From: an uncultured Monoglobus sp.
GTDB taxonomy: Bacteria; Bacillota; Clostridia; Monoglobales; Monoglobaceae
DNA length: 37,413 nucleotides
NCBI GenBank assembly: GCA_947624495.1
Contig: CANQKP010000004.1
Span: 1 to 37,413, forward strand
Direction of reading: 5' to 3'
This document shows positions 31,351 to 37,413 of this stretch, piece by piece. Position numbers and translations under genes: made by a program. Every line of letters starts with the position of its first letter. Position 1 is the first letter of the stretch. The notes below the pieces were generated by a model. It worked only from the letters and a program-made list of their open reading frames with translations. It had not been told where the DNA came from and ran no database searches.

Positions 31351-32832
31351 TTAATCAATAATTGTCATTACTGTCTGATTTTCCTTGTCACTGACGGCAA
31401 CTCCGTTGATTGAAAGAGACTTTTCGGACTCCTTGTCAACCTCAAGGAATGTCTTGGCAGTCGGCGAGATAAGCGAGTTGCTGAGCAAAATGTCGTTAGA
31501 CTTTCTGATGCGGACCGCCGTATTGTCGCCGGGAGACGTCATGCCGCTGATCTTTACCGAGTCTGATTGCTCGATAATGATTGAGGGCGACTGCTCCGCC
31601 GTGATATGAATGTTGTTGAAGCATACGTCCTTCATGTTGGCGCAGTAGAAACCATAGTGGCTTACCGGTTTAACGTGCCATGCCATGATAGGCTCACTTG
31701 CAACATTATGCTCACCCTTTGTCATGGTGCATACGAAGTTGTCGATATGCAGACCCTTAACGGGCATTTCGGGCAGACCGTAGATATATCCTGCCGCGCA
31801 CTTAACTTCACGGGCTGTGATGTTGCTTATGTAAATGTTCTTGAATACCGGCGTGTTATCCTCAACAGGTCTCTGCTTAAGGCTGAAAAGCTCCTCATCG
31901 TTGGGGTCTGTGCCGCCGCACTGATAATATCCGTTGATCGTCAGCGGTGAGAACACATCATACATGATGATATTGTCAATTCTTACGTCCTTGACAAATC
32001 CGCCTCTCTTGCGGCGGGTCTTAATTCTGATGCCGCGGTCCGTGCCGTTGAATACGCAGTTGGAAATAGTAACGTTTCTCACTCCGCCGGACATCTCGCT
32101 GCCGATAACAACACCGCCGTGACCGTCGTTCATTGTGCAGTTTGTGATAGTGATATTTTCGCAGGCGTGCTGCTTCTGGAGATCGTCATCCTCTGTACCC
32201 GACTTAAGCGTAACGCAGTCGTCGCCGACTGTGATGCTGCAGTTTGAGATACGAACATTGCGGCAGCTTTCGGGATTGATGCCGTCTGTGTTGGGCGAGT
32301 CAGCGGGGTTTCTTACCGAAATACCGTCAATAACAACATTAAGGCAGCAAATGGGGTGAACCGTCCACATTGCCGAGTTCTTGATGGTTATGCCCTCAAG
32401 ACGGACGTTATTGCACAGGATCGGCTGAAAAGCTCTGGGTCTGTGCTGGTTTTCGGGATCGTCCCACCAGTAGTATCCTCTGCCGTCGATTATTCCGCGG
32501 CCGGTAACAGTAACGCGCTTCGCCTTAACGGCACACACGAGACCGGCATGACCGCCTCTGTTATATCCCTCGATCTCTTTGTTTGTAAGCATGGGATAAT
32601 CATCGGGATTTTCGCTGCCCAGGATTATAGCGCCGCCTTCAAGATAAAGCGTCATATTGTCGCCAAGCATTATCGAACCCGTAACATACTCGCCGGGAGG
32701 GAAATAAAGCGTGCCGCCGCCTATCTCCTTGAGCTTAGCGATAACCTCGGCAATCTTTTTGGTATTGTTAGTTTTGCCGTCCCCGATAACTCCATAATTT
32801 GTAACATCGAGAACAGATGATAAAGTACTCAT
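31351..32832 (-). CDS. GH28 polygalacturonase, probably intracellular
   Basis: This 493-residue right-handed beta-helix enzyme has all GH28 motifs: NTDGINPES, VGDDCVTLKSG, DGHGGVVIGSEMSG and RIKTRRKRGG. The N-terminal DVTNYGVIGDGKTNNT is typical, and there is no signal peptide, so it should act in the cytoplasm on imported galacturonate oligomers, perhaps as an exo-acting enzyme. The start ATG at 32832 follows CGGAGG; an upstream ATG at 32877 lies near the -10 box. It is the first gene of the GH28-uxaB-uxaA-GH43 operon. Confidence 0.95.
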   Translation of the reverse strand: MSTLSSVLDVTNYGVIGDGKTNNTKKIAEVIAKLKEIGGGTLYFPPGEYVTGSIMLGDNMTLYLEGGAIILGSENPDDYPMLTNKEIEGYNRGGHAGLVCAVKAKRVTVTGRGIIDGRGYYWWDDPENQHRPRAFQPILCNNVRLEGITIKNSAMWTVHPICCLNVVIDGISVRNPADSPNTDGINPESCRNVRISNCSITVGDDCVTLKSGTEDDDLQKQHACENITITNCTMNDGHGGVVIGSEMSGGVRNVTISNCVFNGTDRGIRIKTRRKRGGFVKDVRIDNIIMYDVFSPLTINGYYQCGGTDPNDEELFSLKQRPVEDNTPVFKNIYISNITAREVKCAAGYIYGLPEMPVKGLHIDNFVCTMTKGEHNVASEPIMAWHVKPVSHYGFYCANMKDVCFNNIHITAEQSPSIIIEQSDSVKISGMTSPGDNTAVRIRKSNDILLSNSLISPTAKTFLEVDKESEKSLSINGVAVSDKENQTVMTIID

Positions 32833-32881
32833 AATAAACCTCCGTTTTATCACTTTGTTATAAAATTTATCATTCAAATTT

Positions 32882-32910
32882 ATTATAAGGCTTTAGCCAA
32901 ATAAAGTCAA
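32882..32910 (-). promoter_or_regulatory. Promoter of the GH28-uxaB-uxaA-GH43 operon
   Basis: TTGACT (32910-32905) and TATAAT (32887-32882), 17 bases apart, about 50 bases upstream of the GH28 ATG. Confidence 0.85.
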
Positions 32911-32923
32911 TCCCTAATCAGGA

Positions 32924-32940
32924 AATATTGTCACAATATT
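32924..32940. promoter_or_regulatory. Perfect 17-bp palindrome upstream of the GH28 promoter (candidate operator)
   Basis: AATATTGTCACAATATT is a perfect dyad (two eight-base arms, single central base). It sits 13 bases upstream of the -35 box and seven bases after the pectinesterase stop, a place suited to an activator or repressor of the pectin genes. There is no T tract, so it is not a terminator. The binding protein is unknown. Confidence 0.6.
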
Positions 32941-32947
32941 CATTGTT

Positions 32948-33889
32948 TCAGGCATCATGATTATGGGCATGATGCTCATGGTCATTTTCGTCCGGATATT
33001 TGGCGCACTTGCCTATGTATACCATAAGCGCCTCCGCCTCGCCCCTTCCGAGCTGCCTGCTCCAGGGAACTCTGCCGCCGACCCCGGCGGGACCGCCGCA
33101 GGAGTCCGTGTTGCCGTATTCAAAATATCTGGTATTTTCACTCTCGGTCCCCGGCTCAAGGTGCCACGGCAGCCAGCCTTCGGATGCAATATCGCAGGCG
33201 TACGCACATTCTATGAACGCTGTCGCCGAATTTACACCCTCACGCTCGGCGCGCCACGGTCTGCCTAAATAAATATTTCCGCAGCCCTGACAGGCGCTTA
33301 TGCAGCAATGGTAGAAAACAAATCCCGCGCGGCTTCCGACCGGCGTGTCCGCAGCGGAAATATATGACTTTTCGCGCACGCAGTTTATGTCGCAGTCCTC
33401 GAACAGAACCTCGGCATCGCCGAAAATAAAGTCAACACTTCCTTCAATATAGCAGTCAAGGAAGAACTGCCGACCACCTCCGGTCAGATACAGCGTGTCC
33501 TGCCAACCCAGTATATTGCAGTTGTAAAATGCCGCGCCGTCCGCACCGCAGCTTAACGCCGCCGCCTGAGTCACCTTTCTTTCGGCGCCGGCGCGGTTGT
33601 ATGAATTTTCAAAGGTTATATTGTCCGCCTTAAAATCCGCTGCGGCTTCGGTCACTGTGACAGTCGCAGAAGTGAACGTGTCATACGTTCCGCCGCCGGG
33701 ACAGGGTTCACCGTTTGCCGCATCATAGGTAACGGTCACATGACCGTCGCCGATAAATTCAATATTCGGTTTTTCAATATATAATTTCTCTCTGTATACG
33801 CCCGACGGGATTATTATTCTGTCGCCGGGGTCCGCGGCGGCGAGCGCCTCCGCTATTGTTTTAAAATGTTTTCTTACTATAATATCCAT
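32948..33889 (-). CDS. Pectinesterase (CE8), probably intracellular, with His-rich tail
   Basis: This 313-residue beta-helix enzyme removes methyl esters from homogalacturonan. It has TQAAALSCGADGAAFYNCN, GWQDTLYLTGG (first catalytic Asp), GSVDFIFGDAEVLFEDC (second) and IYLGRPWR (Arg). It begins MDIIVRKHFKTIAEALAAA with no signal peptide. The extreme C-terminus is HEHHAHNHDA, a likely metal-binding tail not expected for the family. It has its own leader between the ABC-operon terminator and the start, and lies upstream of the GH28 promoter. Confidence 0.93.
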   Translation of the reverse strand: MDIIVRKHFKTIAEALAAADPGDRIIIPSGVYREKLYIEKPNIEFIGDGHVTVTYDAANGEPCPGGGTYDTFTSATVTVTEAAADFKADNITFENSYNRAGAERKVTQAAALSCGADGAAFYNCNILGWQDTLYLTGGGRQFFLDCYIEGSVDFIFGDAEVLFEDCDINCVREKSYISAADTPVGSRAGFVFYHCCISACQGCGNIYLGRPWRAEREGVNSATAFIECAYACDIASEGWLPWHLEPGTESENTRYFEYGNTDSCGGPAGVGGRVPWSRQLGRGEAEALMVYIGKCAKYPDENDHEHHAHNHDA

Positions 33890-33919
33890 AACTCACTCTC
33901 GAATATTCATAACTTACTC
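33881..33919 (-). repeat. Duplicated start region of the pectinesterase gene, with five-codon mini-ORF
   Basis: Two near-identical 18-base units, AATATCCATAACTCACTC (33881-33898) and AATATTCATAACTTACTC (33902-33919), differ at three bases. Read on the minus strand each gives GAGTRAGTTATGRATATT, so the RBS and ATG are duplicated. The upstream copy opens MNIRE-stop (33910-33893), whose TGA falls three bases before the real ATG at 33889, so initiation could be coupled. The upstream unit has the better RBS (GGGAG). Confidence 0.6.
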
Positions 33920-33942
33920 CCGCTGCCGTATATGAACCAAAA

Positions 33943-33975
33943 AAGACAACTGCCAAACAAATTGGCAGTTGTCTT
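33943..33975 (-). terminator. Terminator of the pectin ABC transporter operon
   Basis: AAGACAACTGCCAA (33943-33956), five-base loop, TTGGCAGTTGTCTT (33962-33975), perfect over 14 bp, with TTTTTT on the minus strand. The spacer 33976-34088 between it and the binding-protein stop holds nothing else I can identify. Confidence 0.92.
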
Positions 33976-34088
33976 AATTTTTTGATTTGGTCGATCAATC
34001 CGCGCAGACAGATTTCGGTAAGACTATGTGCCAAAACACGTCTTCTGCTGCCTCAGATTGTCTGACACTGTAACCTGAAGGCTAAAGA

Positions 34089-35855
34089 TTACTCAGCTAC
34101 CGGTGCTTCTTCAGCCGCCGCGGGAGCTTCGCCGTCCGCCTCGGCCTCTGCCTCGGCAAGTTCTGCCTCTTCTTTCTCGATTGCAGCCTTGGTTCTCTCA
34201 TAAACGGTCTTCTGCAGCTCAATGAACTCCTGCAGACCAACCTTGTTCATGTCGCTTATATACTGGTTCCAGTCAGCATCGCTGTTAGGATCAACATCGC
34301 CGGTGAAAAATCTCTGGATGTACTCGTCTCTCTTAGCGTTAAGAGCGATCTCCAAATCAGCAAATCTCTGCTCTTCGTCCTCATCATATCTCATAGGAAT
34401 CTGGTCGAAGTAGTAGTAGTTGGGCTGTGCCTGGAATGCGTTGTAGAGAGCTTCTACCTCTCTGCCGCGGATATTGTCGAACATATGCTGCTCTTTCTTG
34501 AACTGCGAACCCATTGAACCGTACTCAACAGTCAGGAGCTTATCCTCATCCTTATCGGTTTCGGGATTACTCTCATCATACCAGCCGGGATTGAACTGCG
34601 GCTCACCGTTGACCATTGAATAACTGTAGTTATCCTCAGCAACGCCAGCTTTGATCTCATCGGGATCGTCAGCCTTTACGCCGTATGTGTTGTAGAGCTG
34701 ACCTTCCTCGGTCGCAAACCAGTTGAACATCGTAAGCAGAGCATTGTATCTGTCCATATCCTCCTCGATGCCCTCGCTGAACGCGGGACCCCAGTTTGAA
34801 TACAGCGGGTCTCTCTTATAGATCGTACCCTTTTCGGGGAACGCTGTTACCATGTTGGCTGTCCAAGCCCACTCAGCGTTCTTGTCGGCGTTTGTACCCT
34901 TGGTCTTCTTTGTAAAGTCTTCAATGTTGTAAACGTAGTTATAAGTGATGAAGCAGTTATCCTGAGCAAGCCTTGAAGAGAACGTATCCTTATCGATTGA
35001 GAAGATTTCCTTGTCGATAAAGCCTGCGTCATTAAATCTCTTTAAAGCCTTGAACATCTCTCTTGCATTGTCCGTTGTTAAAGCGTACGGAACATACTCT
35101 TCGGTTACGGGATCAACATACGAGTGCTGAGTCAAAATAAGCTCAGGGATCCAGTAAGCCTGGAAGAAGCCTGTGATAGCCGAACCGGGAGATGTTGTAC
35201 CCATACCGTTACAAGAAATGATGATCTTGTCGGGATAAGCCGCCTTCAGCTTTGCGCATACATCATAAAGCTCGTCAATAGTCTTGGGGAACTCCTTTAT
35301 GCCCAGCTGATCAAATACATCTTTTCTGTAATCCCAGCACATCTGAGCCTTTTCCTGTCTCAGTGTGGGAAGATAATACAGCTGACCGTCGGAACTCTTA
35401 GCCAGAGCCAAAACGTCTTTAAAATCTTCTTCGCTCCACAGCGCTTTCCAATCCTTTAAGATACAGTCATCGCCTGTGTAAGCTTCTTCGGGAATGGGAG
35501 CCAGATAATCTTCCGTAGCCCACTTCTTGTACTGAGGCTCCTTACCGCCTGTGGTAACATCAGCCTCGTTGCCAACCGCGTATGACAGGTTTGTCTTGGT
35601 CTCCCAGTCGCCTCTGGGAATTCTGTCATACTCAAGCTGAACGTTGAACTTTTCTCTGATAAGCTGAGCAAAGTTCGCGTCCTGACCTTCAGCATAGCCT
35701 TTGCTATCCTGAGTATACATATTGAGATAATATGTATATATAGTTCTGCCGTCCTGCTCAATGTGACCCTGTGTCGAACTATTGGCACAGGAAGCCAGAA
35801 GCGAAACCGTCATAACGGCAGAAGTTGCGAGCGCAACAATCTTCTTTAATTTCAT
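34089..35855 (-). CDS. Extracellular solute-binding lipoprotein (LplA/YtcQ type) of the pectin ABC importer
   Basis: This 588-residue protein has a signal peptide (MKLKKIVALATSAVMTVSLL) with lipobox LASC, so it is anchored outside the membrane. The body is a large binding protein of the LplA/YtcQ size class, with DGQLYYLPTLRQEKAQMCWD, QLGIKEFPKTIDELYDVC and FNWFATEEGQLYNTYG. The last 25 residues are an acidic Ala/Glu repeat (about AEAEAEADGEAPAAAEE). Two permeases follow upstream on the same strand. Pectic oligosaccharides are the inferred cargo from the adjacent degradation genes. The start ATG at 35855 follows AAGGAGG. Confidence 0.92.
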   Translation of the reverse strand: MKLKKIVALATSAVMTVSLLASCANSSTQGHIEQDGRTIYTYYLNMYTQDSKGYAEGQDANFAQLIREKFNVQLEYDRIPRGDWETKTNLSYAVGNEADVTTGGKEPQYKKWATEDYLAPIPEEAYTGDDCILKDWKALWSEEDFKDVLALAKSSDGQLYYLPTLRQEKAQMCWDYRKDVFDQLGIKEFPKTIDELYDVCAKLKAAYPDKIIISCNGMGTTSPGSAITGFFQAYWIPELILTQHSYVDPVTEEYVPYALTTDNAREMFKALKRFNDAGFIDKEIFSIDKDTFSSRLAQDNCFITYNYVYNIEDFTKKTKGTNADKNAEWAWTANMVTAFPEKGTIYKRDPLYSNWGPAFSEGIEEDMDRYNALLTMFNWFATEEGQLYNTYGVKADDPDEIKAGVAEDNYSYSMVNGEPQFNPGWYDESNPETDKDEDKLLTVEYGSMGSQFKKEQHMFDNIRGREVEALYNAFQAQPNYYYFDQIPMRYDEDEEQRFADLEIALNAKRDEYIQRFFTGDVDPNSDADWNQYISDMNKVGLQEFIELQKTVYERTKAAIEKEEAELAEAEAEADGEAPAAAEEAPVAE

Positions 35856-35901
35856 GTAAATGCCTCCTTAATTATTATAGATGGTTTATGCTTAAAAGGA
35901 A

Positions 35902-36795
35902 TTAACCCTTTACAGAACCTACCATAACACCCTTAACGAAGTACTTCTGAATGAACGGATATACGAGCAGCATCGGTACGATAGAGATGAACAGCGTTGC
36001 ATACTTAAGCGATGCAGTGCTTACCTGGACCGTATTAAGCTCGCCGGCAGCAGCAGCTTCGGCAGCAAGCTGGTTCTCCATAACTATCTGTCTGATGATA
36101 TACTGCAGCGGATAGAGGTTCTTAACACGATCACTGAGATACAGCATTGCGCTGAACCACTGGTTCCACATATAAACGCCGTAGAACAGACCAACTGTAG
36201 CAAGCGCAGCCTTTGACAGCGGGAGTATTATCTTATAGAAGATAGTAAGCTCATTCGCGCCGTCAATAAACGCAGCCTCCTCAAGCTCAACCGGAACGCT
36301 CTCAAAGAACGAACGCATTACAACCAAGTTGTAGGTCGATATAACCGCCGGCAGGATAAGCGCCCATCTTGTGTTGAGAAGATGCATCTTCTGAACGATC
36401 AAGTATACAGGGATCATACCTGCTGAGAAGAACATCGTGAAAACGACCAGCTTTGTGATAAGACCGTGGAACGGAACTCTGTCTTTTGATCTCGAAAGCG
36501 GATAAGCCAGCGTTGTCGTAAACGCCAGTGACAATACCGTGTAAAGAATAGTATTGATAACCGCCTGAAGGAACGACATGGGAACCGTCTTACCTGTAAC
36601 GATTTCTTTATATGCATCAAGGTTAGGCTGAACGGGCCACAGCCAAACTTCACCTGCGTCAAACGCCGCGGAGCTGGACAGCGAAACCGAGAAGATGTAT
36701 ATAATCGGATACAGGATAACAATCATGAGTAAAATCAGGAATATGTATATTACTATATCCAGAATGATTGATGACAATGAATTATCTTTTACCAT
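35902..36795 (-). CDS. Carbohydrate ABC transporter permease (LplC/YtcP type)
   Basis: This 297-residue protein has about six membrane helices and the EAA loop EEAAFIDGANELTIFYKIILPLS that contacts the ATPase. The N-terminal helix follows a short cytoplasmic part (MVKDNSLSSI). The start ATG at 36795 follows GGGGGA, 18 bases from the partner permease stop. LplB/LplC-type importers usually use a shared ATPase of the MsmX kind, and none is in view. Confidence 0.95.
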   Translation of the reverse strand: MVKDNSLSSIILDIVIYIFLILLMIVILYPIIYIFSVSLSSSAAFDAGEVWLWPVQPNLDAYKEIVTGKTVPMSFLQAVINTILYTVLSLAFTTTLAYPLSRSKDRVPFHGLITKLVVFTMFFSAGMIPVYLIVQKMHLLNTRWALILPAVISTYNLVVMRSFFESVPVELEEAAFIDGANELTIFYKIILPLSKAALATVGLFYGVYMWNQWFSAMLYLSDRVKNLYPLQYIIRQIVMENQLAAEAAAAGELNTVQVSTASLKYATLFISIVPMLLVYPFIQKYFVKGVMVGSVKG

Positions 36796-36813
36796 TTATA
36801 TTATCCCCCTCTC

Positions 36814-37413
36814 TTACCATAATCCGGTGTCGGTAAGCTTATTCGAGATGAAGTTTGCTATAACAACGAGGATAATGTTGATTATCGAGTTAAACAAACC
36901 AACCGCAGTCGAGAACGACAGCTCACCTTGCGTAAGACCCTGATTGTAAATGTATGTACTCAGGATCTGTGACTTTGTATATGTCGCGGGACGCTGCAGA
37001 AGCAATGCTTTATCTGCGCCCAGGGACATGATCTTACCGATCTGCATAACCAGAAGAATAACGATTGTGGGTCTGATCAGCTGAACAGAAATGTGCCACA
37101 TTTTCTGAACTCTGCTCGCGCCGTCGATAGTAGCAGCCTCGTAGAGTTCCTGGTCAACAGCGGACAGAGCGGCAATGTAAACGATAGCGCTCCAGCCTAT
37201 GCTCTGCCAAACATCGGAAGCAATGTAAACCGTTCTGAACCAATTGGCTCTGTCAAGGAACGGGATACCCTGTTTTATAAGACCGAGTTTCAGCAGCATC
37301 ATGTTGATGATACCCTCGTTTGCATAACTGCCCGCATCGGCGGAAGTTTGCTGTGAGGATAAGAACAGTGTCAGCATACCGCAGACAGCGGCAACCGATA
37401 CGAAGTGAGGCAG
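36814..37413 (-). CDS. ABC transporter permease (LplB/YteP type), N-terminus cut by right edge
   Basis: About 200 residues are visible, open to the window edge (LPHFVSVAAVCGMLTLFLSS at the edge). The EAA loop is ELYEAATIDGASRVQKMWHISVQ-like, with the core EAATIDGASR, followed by two helices and a short C-terminus ending NKLTDTGLW, the typical LplB/YteP ending. It pairs with the permease downstream and the binding protein as one importer. The upstream start and promoter lie outside the window. Confidence 0.93.
   Translation of the reverse strand: MPHFVSVAAVCGMLTLFLSSQQTSADAGSYANEGIINMMLLKLGLIKQGIPFLDRANWFRTVYIASDVWQSIGWSAIVYIAALSAVDQELYEAATIDGASRVQKMWHISVQLIRPTIVILLVMQIGKIMSLGADKALLLQRPATYTKSQILSTYIYNQGLTQGELSFSTAVGLFNSIINIILVVIANFISNKLTDTGLW

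Noticed and set aside
1-37413. CRISPR array, rRNA genes, replication origin or integrase
   Set aside because: I found no regularly spaced identical repeats, no rRNA-like sequence, no DnaA-box cluster and no recombinase or transposase gene in the window.

Overview
The window looks like a chromosomal segment of an anaerobic Firmicute of class Clostridia, probably a gut organism of the Oscillospiraceae/Ruminococcaceae kind. The evidence is moderate GC, strong Shine-Dalgarno sites (AAGGAGG-like), near-consensus sigma-A promoters with 17-base spacers, a T-box leader, Clostridia-type small families (DUF4364, DUF4830), long-form HPF, and intergenic repeats typical of gut Clostridia. Taxonomy is inferred from gene content only.

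Region by region. (1) 1-2330, minus strand: the decayed 3' part of a phage/conjugative-element polyvalent protein gene. Three domain blocks are spread over two reading frames (two opposite, compensating frame changes), joined by a degenerate linker repeat, with a small SD-preceded ORF nested out of frame. (2) 2398-4456: a sodium:solute symporter controlled by a T-box leader whose specifier reads as UAC (Tyr), so probably a tyrosine or aromatic amino acid importer. (3) 4497-4754: a strong promoter, tRNA-Leu(GAG), tRNA-Gln(CTG) and a terminator. (4) 4803-6074: a CLC family protein lacking the gating glutamate. (5) 6076-11665, minus: degV, DUF4364, alaS, HIT protein and prmA. (6) 12086-15767, minus: rsuA-like pseudouridine synthase, pyridoxal kinase, yifB/comM and trmL. 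(7) 15848-18795: DUF4830 protein, hpf, an overlapping SLOG/AlkD-like pair and a small tail-anchored protein. (8) 18806-22137, minus: asd-dapA-dapB followed by a catalytic-domain-less aspartokinase-type ACT protein. (9) 22258-26901: rpsT, nitroreductase, lipoprotein, AEC transporter, patatin-like phospholipase and a Phd/PIN toxin-antitoxin pair. (10) 26931-37413, minus: a pectin/galacturonate utilisation locus.

The pectin locus reads: ABC permease (cut by the right edge), second permease and large lipoprotein binding protein (LplB/LplC/LplA or YteP/YtcP/YtcQ type, no ATPase in view), terminator, pectinesterase, then GH28 polygalacturonase, tagaturonate reductase, altronate dehydratase and GH43 enzyme. 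None of the three pectin-active enzymes has a signal peptide. This suggests that methyl-esterified, arabinose- or xylose-decorated oligogalacturonides are imported whole and then de-esterified, hydrolysed and catabolised inside the cell. A perfect 17-bp palindrome lies just upstream of the GH28 promoter and is a candidate operator.

No wholly new multi-gene system is evident. The observations most worth following up are the frame-switching polyvalent gene with its nested ORF, the Glu-to-Thr CLC, the Tyr T-box symporter, the stand-alone ACT regulator, the SLOG-AlkD overlap and the GH28 palindrome.
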